Assembly: GCA_937926355.1 (NCBI GenBank)
Contig: CALAZP010000306.1
Span: 1-7,667, forward strand
DNA: 7,667 nt
Source: an uncultured Saprospirales bacterium
GTDB lineage: Bacteria > Bacteroidota > Bacteroidia > Chitinophagales > Saprospiraceae
Reading direction: 5' to 3'
Numbering within the stretch: the stretch's first letter is position 1; every line of letters begins with the position of its first letter. The notes under the pieces were generated by a model that saw nothing but the letters and a program-made list of their open reading frames with translations, did not search any database and had not been told where the DNA came from. Position numbers and translations under genes: made by a program. Shown here piece after piece: positions 1 to 5,591 of this stretch.

Positions 1-198
1 ATGAGTATTCTTTCTGACCGTGAGGTCGATGTTCTTTCAGCATATTATGGATTGCAAACAGGCAAAGCTTTGACTTTGGACGAAATTGGAGAAATGTACG
101 AACTGACTCGAGAACGAGTTCGACAAATAAAAGAAAGAGCTATCAGAAGATTGAGAAGGTCCTATAATCGAAACAATTTAAAATCCTACCTCGGCTAA
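1..198 (+). CDS. rpoD: Primary sigma factor RpoD/SigA, C-terminal region 4 (5' end outside window)
   Basis: This is the last 65 residues of a sigma-70 family factor, the RNA polymerase subunit that recognises promoters. Visible is region 4: LSDREVDVL opens 4.1, and the helix-turn-helix of region 4.2 spans about residues 25-52, with TLDEIGEMYELTRERVRQIK followed by the basic RAIRRLRR helix that contacts the -35 element. The ending NLKSYLG matches the usual C-terminus of Bacteroidota primary sigma factors (typically KxYLG). A complete protein of this family in the phylum is near 290 residues, so the ATG at position 1 is very probably an internal methionine and the gene starts upstream. That region 4 is typical of a housekeeping sigma is recognition from the family; an alternative sigma-70 paralogue cannot be fully excluded without regions 2 and 3. 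The next gene follows 25 bp later on the same strand. Confidence 0.88.
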   Translation: MSILSDREVDVLSAYYGLQTGKALTLDEIGEMYELTRERVRQIKERAIRRLRRSYNRNNLKSYLG

Positions 199-223
199 TC
201 TATTTGTTTCTTATTTTTACTTC

Positions 224-877
224 ATGGGAATAATTACGATAACAACTCTTTTGGTGACCGGAGCTGGTGCTTTTATGTTGTGGAAATTGATTCCGGGAAT
301 CAGTCCGGGTGAAAAGCGGGTTCAGGAAGATTTTAAAAAACTAAAAAAGGAAATCAAAAGCAATGCTTTAGATTTGGTTTCTATCCAGAAGAAGGAGCTT
401 GATTTACTTTCACCCAGGCTATTTGATTTAAAAGGTCGAAAGCTAAAAAGTGGATTTTTCGGTACTGTTTTCGAAGAACCCATCGCCCAGTTTGCAGGCA
501 CCCTATATGGCTCTGCCCATCGCGATTTCGCTTGGGTGGTTCAATTGGCCAATATGGAAATTTTGTATTGGAGGAAGAAAAAGCAGACTAGATTGGTCAT
601 CGATAAGACTTTCGTAGGAATTATTGACGAAATGGGCAACCTAAAATCTTCGAAAGGGGAAATATTGGCCCAGATTCAAAAAATAAAGGGGGATTATATT
701 CCATTGATGATGCAGGGAGAAGAAGTTGCTGGTGTTTTTAATCCAAAGTTAGATGCGGAAACAGAACTTACTTCTAGAATGTATCATTTTATTGATAGCC
801 ATTTAGAGGGAAATCAGCTGGTCTGGGTTTTAGCGCTAACTTATTTTATTTTTTTACGAGCCGTTTTTGAGCGTTAA
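224..877 (+). CDS. Hypothetical membrane protein with N- and C-terminal hydrophobic segments
   Basis: I do not recognise the family of this 217-residue protein. Residues 3-23 form a hydrophobic segment, possibly a membrane anchor or uncleaved signal. Residues 28-62 are Lys/Glu-rich and helical (KRVQEDFKKLKKEIKSN), compatible with a short coiled coil. Residues 78-176 look like a mixed globular domain with beta-type stretches (RLVIDKTFVGIIDEMGNL). Residues 198-214 (QLVWVLALTYFIFLRAV) form a second hydrophobic segment, so both ends may sit in the membrane with the middle on one side. No catalytic motif is evident. The gene starts 25 bp after the sigma factor and could be read through from it. 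It ends in a tail-to-tail overlap of 24 bp with cmk on the other strand; codons 211-217 plus its stop pair with the last codons of cmk. The start is the first ATG after the sigma stop, with no Shine-Dalgarno sequence, as expected in this phylum. It is very probably a real gene of unknown role. Confidence 0.72.
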   Translation: MGIITITTLLVTGAGAFMLWKLIPGISPGEKRVQEDFKKLKKEIKSNALDLVSIQKKELDLLSPRLFDLKGRKLKSGFFGTVFEEPIAQFAGTLYGSAHRDFAWVVQLANMEILYWRKKKQTRLVIDKTFVGIIDEMGNLKSSKGEILAQIQKIKGDYIPLMMQGEEVAGVFNPKLDAETELTSRMYHFIDSHLEGNQLVWVLALTYFIFLRAVFER

Positions 878-1540
878 GCGAGAATTGATTAATGCCAATA
901 TCATAGCGGTTTGCTCTGCTTTTGAAAGCTGTGAGTTATCAATTACAATAGCATCTTTGGCTTTACATAGGGGACTATGAGAACGTGTAGTATCATAATA
1001 GTCTCTGTGTCTTAAGTTTTGTGCAACTTCTTTTTTAACTACAGTTTCGCCTTTTTCCTCTAATTGTTGTATTCTCCTATCTACTCTAATTGAGGTAGTT
1101 GCAGTTAGGAATATTTTTAAAAAGGCATTAGGGAAAACCACTGTTCCAATATCACGTCCATCCATGACTAGATTTTGTTGGGCTCCAATGGCTTGCTGTT
1201 GTTTTACCATTGCTGTTCTGACAGCAGGAAGAGCGGATACTTGACTAACCATTTGAGCCACTTCCATACTTCGAAGCTCTGCACTTACATTTTTACCGTT
1301 TAGGTACAGTATTCTATCCACGTCTTCTAAAGTAAATTTTAAGTGAATTTTTTCATCCAAATGCCGTTGTATCAGATCCACGTCGATCTCATTCAGCAAA
1401 TCGTTTTGAATAAAATAGAAAGTAACAGCACGATACATAGCACCTGTGTCAACATAAACCCATTCTAAATGATTGGCCAAATCTTTGGCTAGGGTACTTT
1501 TGCCACAGGCACTATAACCGTCGATGGCAACTACTTTCAT
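854..1540 (-). CDS. cmk: Cytidylate kinase (CMP/dCMP kinase)
   Basis: It transfers the ATP gamma-phosphate to CMP or dCMP to make CDP/dCDP, a cytosolic step in pyrimidine nucleotide salvage and RNA/DNA precursor supply. The 228-residue length fits the family (about 220-230). Visible hallmarks, in order, are the P-loop GYSACGKST at residues 8-16, DTGAMYRAVT at 31-40, the conserved VMDGRDIGTVVFP at 125-137, and the Arg-rich substrate/lid segment RHRDYYDTTRSHSPL at 177-191, followed by AIVIDNSQLS near the end, a family-typical C-terminal strand. The central insert with RSMEVAQMVSQVSALPAVR (about 90-108) is the CMP-binding domain. The start MKVVAIDG places the P-loop at its normal distance. It lies 6 bp downstream of the DUF2795 gene and should be co-transcribed with it. 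Its 3' end overlaps the opposite-strand membrane protein gene. The identification is firm. Confidence 0.97.
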   Translation of the reverse strand: MKVVAIDGYSACGKSTLAKDLANHLEWVYVDTGAMYRAVTFYFIQNDLLNEIDVDLIQRHLDEKIHLKFTLEDVDRILYLNGKNVSAELRSMEVAQMVSQVSALPAVRTAMVKQQQAIGAQQNLVMDGRDIGTVVFPNAFLKIFLTATTSIRVDRRIQQLEEKGETVVKKEVAQNLRHRDYYDTTRSHSPLCKAKDAIVIDNSQLSKAEQTAMILALINSRLTLKNGS

Positions 1541-1546
1541 CTCTTT

Positions 1547-1768
1547 TTAATACTCGTCTTCGTTGAAGAGAAAATCGTCTTTACGAGGATAATCTGGCCA
1601 GATGTCTTCAATTCCATCGTAAATTTCTCCTTCATCTTCCATTTGCTGGAGATTTTCAATCACCTCTAAGGGGGCACCGGATCGAATGGCGTAGTCAATC
1701 AACTCGTCTCTAGTAGCAGGCCATGGGGCATCTTCTAGATAGGAGGCAAGTTCAAGTGTCCAATACAT
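1547..1768 (-). CDS. DUF2795 family small acidic protein
   Basis: This 73-residue protein belongs to the DUF2795 family. The diagnostic core is the stretch at residues 14-42, with APWPATRDELIDYAIRSGAP followed by LEVIENLQQ. This is the phylum's form of the family pattern of a Pro-Ala-x-Lys/Arg-x-Asp/Glu-Leu helix followed by Gly-Ala and a second helix. The C-terminal part is very acidic (EDEGEIYDGIEDIWPDYP, ending FNEDEY) and carries no membrane segment or signal, so the protein should be cytoplasmic. The molecular function is unknown; the family is common and strongly conserved in Bacteroidota. The start is supported by a promoter 22 bp upstream (see 1791-1821) and by the conserved N-terminus MYWTLELASYLED. 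The short 6-bp gap to cmk suggests one transcript, but a functional link to nucleotide metabolism is only inference from position. Confidence 0.9.
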   Translation of the reverse strand: MYWTLELASYLEDAPWPATRDELIDYAIRSGAPLEVIENLQQMEDEGEIYDGIEDIWPDYPRKDDFLFNEDEY

Positions 1769-1790
1769 AAATGAAAGGTTAAAATTTTCA

Positions 1791-1821
1791 CAAATGTAGC
1801 AATTAAAATGAATCGTCCAAA
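1791..1821 (-). promoter_or_regulatory. Bacteroidota-type promoter for the DUF2795-cmk operon
   Basis: On the minus strand, TTTG (1818-1821) is followed after 19 bases by TACATTTG (1791-1798). This matches the known phylum consensus of a -33 TTTG and a -7 TAnnTTTG element with normal spacing. Transcription should start a few bases further on, leaving a leader of about 15-20 bases before the ATG at 1768. The -33 element abuts the stop codon of the transglutaminase-like gene, so the DUF2795-cmk pair has its own promoter within a 53-bp gap. Confidence 0.72.
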
Positions 1822-3006
1822 TTAATTTGCTTGAGGTTGAAAAATAAGGAAAGGTTTGGGGTTCTCTGCTTTTAATGCAGGAGGAATATGACCAATTTTG
1901 TAGTACCCTTCAGGTCCGGTTGGGTCACAATAATAATAAGCTTGATCATTAATGTTAATGGTGGGGGTATTCTTTTCTACTTTTAATGTATGAGCAGCAA
2001 TTCCTATAGAAATATGATTGGGATAGTCAAGAACAACTAAGGGGAGATCTAATAATAAGGTATTAAGTTGGTAAAATAGAGCAGCGCGATCCTCGCAATC
2101 AGAATATGGATTGATAAAAACCTCTTCAGCTATCATAGGTCGGTTTCGTCCATAGCCCTCTTGGTCTGTTTTGTATTTGAATGCAGAGCGGGTAAATGCC
2201 ATCAAAAAAGCTACTTTTTCTTCTATTTGCATCATGGCCATAGCGTCCTCTAATTGAGGAATCAAACTGTTGATCAGCATAGGGGAAAGAGTAGTTTTAA
2301 AGTAGGTCTCCGGTTGAATCAGGGGATGCTCATTCAAAAGAGCGGGTAAATTACTATTGGTGATGATTTCAAATCGATAAGTGGAATCTATTAATTGGAA
2401 GGATACTTCTTTTTTGATTGGTTTGATGAGCTGTTGATTCGTAAAATCTAAAGATAGATTAAACGGTTGCGTTCCATTTTTAGTAAAAGGTGAGATTACT
2501 TTATCCCAATTTTCAGGATTTTGGTTGAGACAAAAATATTGCTTTCCATTTATCTCCTGTATGAGTTTGCCGTACACATCACTCTGAGTTCTTATAATAA
2601 GGAGTAATTGATTGTTTTGATTGGCCATGGCTAATTCATACCCACTTGCGCTAAGTAAATAGGCGATAAATAAATCTTTGGTTGCCTTGCTGTAATCAGA
2701 AAGTATGGTATCGGAAGCGCCTTTGAAAAATAAGTATAGCGGCCATCCCTTTAGGTGAAGTGCTTTACTTTTATCTAGTAAAGACTTAGTGAAAATATCT
2801 TTTTCAGCTAACTTCTCGATTTGTTTTCCCATCAACTCTATAGTGTTGGGAGACCAGTTTGCCGGTTCAAACAAATCATCCAACCCAGATTCATAAGGCA
2901 GTGTTATCTCTTGGTGGAGGAAACTAAAAGTAACCTCAGATACTGGTTTATTAGTAAACGCAGCAGAAAATCCAATAATAAAAACTAGGGATTTAGATAT
3001 TCGCAT
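1822..3006 (-). CDS. Exported transglutaminase-like (papain-fold) protein
   Basis: This 394-residue protein has an N-terminal export signal (MRISKSLVFIIGFSAAF, residues 1-17) and a C-terminal transglutaminase-like domain at about 255-365. The putative catalytic triad is visible in family order: Cys304 in NPYSDCEDRAALF, His331 in DYPNHISIGI and Asp361 in YYYCDPTGP. The S-D-C-E-D-R-A context and the NxxGD/E-like spacing are typical of bacterial transglutaminase-core proteins, many of which act as proteases or peptidases rather than crosslinkers. The first 250 residues form an unrecognised N-terminal domain with no repeats or further membrane spans. The protein probably acts in the periplasm or at the cell surface; its substrate is unknown. 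It lies 44 bp downstream of queA on the same strand, with a hairpin between, and I see no convincing promoter of its own. The assignment to the fold is good; the activity is inferred from the triad only. Confidence 0.82.
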   Translation of the reverse strand: MRISKSLVFIIGFSAAFTNKPVSEVTFSFLHQEITLPYESGLDDLFEPANWSPNTIELMGKQIEKLAEKDIFTKSLLDKSKALHLKGWPLYLFFKGASDTILSDYSKATKDLFIAYLLSASGYELAMANQNNQLLLIIRTQSDVYGKLIQEINGKQYFCLNQNPENWDKVISPFTKNGTQPFNLSLDFTNQQLIKPIKKEVSFQLIDSTYRFEIITNSNLPALLNEHPLIQPETYFKTTLSPMLINSLIPQLEDAMAMMQIEEKVAFLMAFTRSAFKYKTDQEGYGRNRPMIAEEVFINPYSDCEDRAALFYQLNTLLLDLPLVVLDYPNHISIGIAAHTLKVEKNTPTININDQAYYYCDPTGPEGYYKIGHIPPALKAENPKPFLIFQPQAN

Positions 3007-3017
3007 GGGTATAAAAT

Positions 3018-3037
3018 AGTCCCGAAAAAATGGGACT
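3018..3037 (-). terminator. Small hairpin after queA, possible weak or partial terminator
   Basis: AGTCCC (3018-3023) and GGGACT (3032-3037) form a perfect 6-bp stem with an 8-base loop, 13 bp beyond the queA stop. Read on the minus strand, the stem is followed by ATTTTAT, a modest T-rich tail; on the plus strand there is no T-run, so the direction fits queA. It lies 11 bp before the ATG of the transglutaminase-like gene and could also attenuate read-through or mask that start. The stem is short, so termination may be incomplete. Confidence 0.42.
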
Positions 3038-3050
3038 TCAAACTGCTAGA

Positions 3051-4115
3051 TTAAATAATTAGCATAGCGTCTCCATAGCTAAAGAACCTATATTTTTCCT
3101 TTATAGCTTGATGGTAGGCTTCTTTTATAAGTTCTTGGCCACCAAAAGCACTAACCATAATCATCAAACTGGATTTGGGTAGATGGAAATTAGAAATCAT
3201 GGAATTAGCAACGCAAAAATCAAATGGTGGATAGATAAATAGGTTGGTCCAACCTTCTTCTGACTTGAGGTAGCCTTCTGCTGAAACAGAGGATTCAATG
3301 GCTCTCATGGCGGTAGTACCTACTGCGCAAACTTTAGTTTGTTTGTCAATTGCGCGGTTTACTATAGTACTTGCTTTTTCGGATATCTTAAAAAACTCAT
3401 TATCCATTTTGTGTTTCGATAAATCCTCCACCTCTATACTCCGGAAAATACCTAAACCAATATGTAGGGTCAATTCAGCAAATTCTACTCCTTTAATTTC
3501 CAATCGCTTCATTAATTCTCTACTAAAATGCATCCCAGCTGTTGGAGCAGCTACTGCTCCCAATTCTTTGGCAAAAATAGTTTGGAAACGATCCTTATCC
3601 AATTCTTCAGCAGGCCTTCCAATTTCTTTAGGAAGAGGGGTGTTACCCAGTTTGCTCAATTCACCTTGGAATTCTTCATTGGTGCCATCAAATAAAAATC
3701 TTATGGTTCTTCCACGAGAAGTAGTATTATCTACCACCTCGGCTACTAAGATTTCGTTATCGTGGTCATCACAGAAATAAAGCTTATTACCTACTCTAAT
3801 TTTTCTAGCGGGCTCTACCAAGACATCCCAAAGTCTAGCGTCAGCATTGAGCTCACGTAATAAAAATACCTCGATATTCGCTCCGGTCTTTTCTTTTTTA
3901 CCATATAATCTTGCAGGGAAAACTTTAGTATTGTTTAAGATCATTACATCGTCTTCGTCGAAATATTCTAAAATATCTTTGAAGACCCTATGTTCAATTT
4001 TACCACTATCTCTATGAATCACCATTAGCCTAGATTCATCTCTGTTGTCAGTAGGGTATTTAGCGATTAAATTTTGAGGGATGTCAAATGAAAATTGAGA
4101 TAGTTTAGCTTTCAT
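3051..4115 (-). CDS. queA: S-adenosylmethionine:tRNA ribosyltransferase-isomerase
   Basis: QueA moves and isomerises the ribosyl group of S-adenosylmethionine onto the 7-aminomethyl-7-deazaguanine at position 34 of tRNAs with GUN anticodons, giving epoxyqueuosine, the penultimate step of queuosine synthesis in the cytosol. The 354 residues match the family's usual 340-360. Visible hallmarks are the N-terminal FSFDIPQNLIAKYPTDNRDE (residues 8-27) followed by SRLMV, MILNNTKVFPARL at 58-70, EVFLLREL at 82-89, the conserved GAVAAPTAGMHFS at 186-198, TLHIGLGIFRSI at 216-227, VGTTAMRAIES at 265-275 and ISNFHLPKSSLMIMVSAFGG at 307-326. No key motif is missing. The start at 4115 gives the standard MKAKLSQFSF N-terminus and has a TATCTTTG promoter element 27 bp upstream. 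The other queuosine genes are not in this window, so the gene stands apart from its pathway here. The identification is firm. Confidence 0.97.
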   Translation of the reverse strand: MKAKLSQFSFDIPQNLIAKYPTDNRDESRLMVIHRDSGKIEHRVFKDILEYFDEDDVMILNNTKVFPARLYGKKEKTGANIEVFLLRELNADARLWDVLVEPARKIRVGNKLYFCDDHDNEILVAEVVDNTTSRGRTIRFLFDGTNEEFQGELSKLGNTPLPKEIGRPAEELDKDRFQTIFAKELGAVAAPTAGMHFSRELMKRLEIKGVEFAELTLHIGLGIFRSIEVEDLSKHKMDNEFFKISEKASTIVNRAIDKQTKVCAVGTTAMRAIESSVSAEGYLKSEEGWTNLFIYPPFDFCVANSMISNFHLPKSSLMIMVSAFGGQELIKEAYHQAIKEKYRFFSYGDAMLII

Positions 4116-4142
4116 TTATATTAGGTGTTTTTTAAAAGAATG

Positions 4143-4150
4143 CAAAGATA
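4143..4150 (-). promoter_or_regulatory. Probable -7 element (TATCTTTG) of the queA promoter
   Basis: TATCTTTG on the minus strand is an exact match to the Bacteroidota -7 consensus TAnnTTTG, 27 bp upstream of the queA ATG, at about the same distance as in the DUF2795 promoter. No clear TTTG is seen at the expected -33 place (near 4170-4173), so the promoter may be weak or activator-dependent. Confidence 0.5.
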
Positions 4151-4173
4151 ATATTTTTTATTTGTAGATAAAT

Positions 4174-4196
4174 TGTGTTCATTCATCGAATACACA
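4174..4196. repeat. Imperfect palindrome in the queA / ABC permease divergent region
   Basis: TGTGT-tc-ATTC and GAAT-ACACA form a 9-bp inverted repeat with a 2-base bulge and a 3-base centre. It sits between the outward-facing -7 elements of queA and the ABC permease and next to both predicted -33 regions. It could be a binding site for a regulator of both genes; this is inference from position and symmetry only. Confidence 0.35.
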
Positions 4197-4218
4197 CCTC
4201 TTAAAATGCTATTAAGTT

Positions 4219-4226
4219 TATTTTTG
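4219..4226 (+). promoter_or_regulatory. Possible -7 element (TATTTTTG) just upstream of the ABC permease
   Basis: TATTTTTG matches TAnnTTTG exactly but ends only 4 bp before the permease ATG at 4231. If it is used, transcription would begin at or next to the start codon and give a leaderless or nearly leaderless mRNA. No TTTG is present about 19 bases upstream, and T-rich DNA can give this match by chance. Confidence 0.3.
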
Positions 4227-4230
4227 TTTC

Positions 4231-5490
4231 ATGAACATCATATTCAGAGTTTTTACGACCTCAACTTTCCAAGCTGCCCAGCAATTATGGGGGAATAAAT
4301 TGAGAACTTCACTCTCCCTCTTGGGGATAATGATAGGGATTTTTTGTATCATCGGCGTTTTGGCAGCAGTTGATTCTTTAGAAGATAACGTTAAAGGGAG
4401 TTTCGAAAAATTGGGGGGAGATATGTTGTATCTTCAAAAATTTAGCTGGGCATCTGATCCAGGGCAAAATTGGTTTAAATATCTCAGGAGGCCCAATGTA
4501 GATTACGACGACTATAAAGCACTCAAAGACAATTCTCAATTGGCTAGTTTGGTGAATTATTCGGTATATATTGGCAACAAGACCGTCAAATTCAGGTCGA
4601 GTAGTGTAGAAAATGTGGAATATGTGGCGGTCACTACTGGGTATGATCAAATATTTAATTTGAATTTGGAAAAGGGAAGGTTCTTTTCACCAACGGAGTA
4701 TTATTTTGGAGCCAACAAAGTAGTCTTAGGTAGTGAGGTAGCTTCGGGAACTTTTGGTCCGAATATCGACCCCATAGGTAAAAAGGTCAAAATCGGTGGG
4801 CGAAGTGTAGAGGTGATCGGGGTAATTGAAAAGGAAGGGGAGAGCTTGGTAAATATTAATAATTACGATGAAGTAAGTCTTGTACCTTATGAGTATGGTC
4901 GCAAGATCGCCAATTTGAAATCCAATAGTCCATTTGGTAATGCAACTGTTGCCATTAAAGCACGGCCTAATATCAAACTGGATGCACTTAAAGATGAATT
5001 AACTGGAATCATGCGTGCTGAGCGACGATTGGCCCCCATGGCTGACGATGATTTTTCCCTTAATGAGTTATCGTTATTAACTAAAATTTTGGATGGATTT
5101 TTTGGAGTTTTAAATCTATTGGGAATTGTGGTAGGTGGTTTCGCAATGTTTGTGGGCATGTTTAGTGTAGCCAATATCATGTTTGTCTCAGTCAAGGAGC
5201 GAACCAATTTGATAGGTGTCAAAAAAGCATTAGGTGCAAAGAAATTTATTATCCTAACAGAATTTCTCATAGAATCAGTGATACTGTGCATTATAGGTGG
5301 TGTGGTTGGTTTACTGTTGGTTTTATTGATTGTAAATATCCTTTCTGGGATCATTGATTTCGAATTGTTCTTATCGGCTAAAAATGTTATAGTTGGAATA
5401 TCTGTTTCAATTATTGTAGGAATTGTAAGTGGTTTTATCCCAGCTTTACAAGCCTCCAATATGGACCCAGTTGAAGCTATTAGACAATAG
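4231..5490 (+). CDS. ABC transporter permease, MacB/FtsX type
   Basis: This 419-residue protein has the four-helix layout of MacB-type permeases, which do not move solute through the membrane but couple cytosolic ATP hydrolysis to work on periplasmic substrates (peptides, lipoproteins, toxins, cell-wall enzymes). Membrane segments are at about 29-48 (LSLLGIMIGIFCIIGVLAAV), 291-316, 343-371 and 385-405. The periplasmic MacB-type core domain lies between the first two (about 49-285), with signatures such as NVEYVAVTTGYDQIFNL, LEKGRFFS and DPIGKKVKIGG. The FtsX domain carries the coupling motif VKERTNLIGVKKALGAKK (321-338), which contacts the ATPase, and the typical ending MDPVEAIRQ. The start MNIIFRVF gives the normal short amphipathic helix before NKLRTSLSLLG. 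No ATPase or membrane-fusion protein gene is adjacent, so the partner must be encoded elsewhere. The family call is firm; the substrate is unknown. Confidence 0.93.
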   Translation: MNIIFRVFTTSTFQAAQQLWGNKLRTSLSLLGIMIGIFCIIGVLAAVDSLEDNVKGSFEKLGGDMLYLQKFSWASDPGQNWFKYLRRPNVDYDDYKALKDNSQLASLVNYSVYIGNKTVKFRSSSVENVEYVAVTTGYDQIFNLNLEKGRFFSPTEYYFGANKVVLGSEVASGTFGPNIDPIGKKVKIGGRSVEVIGVIEKEGESLVNINNYDEVSLVPYEYGRKIANLKSNSPFGNATVAIKARPNIKLDALKDELTGIMRAERRLAPMADDDFSLNELSLLTKILDGFFGVLNLLGIVVGGFAMFVGMFSVANIMFVSVKERTNLIGVKKALGAKKFIILTEFLIESVILCIIGGVVGLLLVLLIVNILSGIIDFELFLSAKNVIVGISVSIIVGIVSGFIPALQASNMDPVEAIRQ

Positions 5491-5531
5491 ACTACATTTT
5501 TTATAGATCTGGTAAAATAAACAACGATTAT

Positions 5532-5555
5532 TTTCATTTAATAGAATAAATGAAA
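5532..5555. repeat. Perfect 9-bp inverted repeat after the ABC permease
   Basis: TTTCATTTA (5532-5540) and TAAATGAAA (5547-5555) are perfect reverse complements around a 6-base loop. The right arm contains the upstream candidate ATG (5550) of the PorP/SprF-like gene. On the plus strand it is followed by a T-rich stretch (about 5558-5569), so it may be a weak terminator for the permease or an operator. The stem has a single G-C pair and would be unstable as RNA. Confidence 0.4.
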
Positions 5556-5562
5556 TATGTTT

Positions 5563-5570
5563 TATTTTTG
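5563..5570 (+). promoter_or_regulatory. Possible -7 element (TATTTTTG) for the PorP/SprF-like gene
   Basis: TATTTTTG is an exact TAnnTTTG match that ends 21 bp before the internal ATG at 5592, close to the 22-bp spacing seen before the DUF2795 gene. It lies inside the longer possible reading frame that begins at 5550, so if it works the true start is 5592. No TTTG is visible at the -33 place, and the sequence is T-rich. Confidence 0.33.
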
Positions 5571-5591
5571 GGCTTCCAAAAAAAATACCCC

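Noticed and set aside
1..3. ATG at the first base as the true start of the sigma factor
   Set aside because: The translation begins in the middle of region 4 and lacks regions 2 and 3; a 65-residue product would be far too short, so this is an internal methionine.
199..206. TCTATTTG as a -7 promoter element for the 217-residue membrane protein
   Set aside because: It misses the second base of TAnnTTTG and has no -33 partner examined within the sigma factor coding end; read-through from the sigma gene is equally likely.
830..839. Palindrome TTAGCGCTAA followed by a T-rich stretch, as a terminator
   Set aside because: It lies inside the membrane protein coding sequence, and the palindrome cannot form a stable stem once a loop is allowed.
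3298..3780. 160-residue open frame on the plus strand
   Set aside because: It lies entirely antisense to the well-supported queA coding sequence and its translation shows no recognisable domain; it is a shadow frame.
4378..4650. 90-residue open frame on the minus strand
   Set aside because: It is antisense to the periplasmic domain of the ABC permease, with no supporting motif.
4887..5537. 216-residue open frame on the minus strand
   Set aside because: It is antisense to the FtsX domain of the ABC permease, has low-complexity Ile/Thr/Asn-rich translation and no domain; the permease explains the region.
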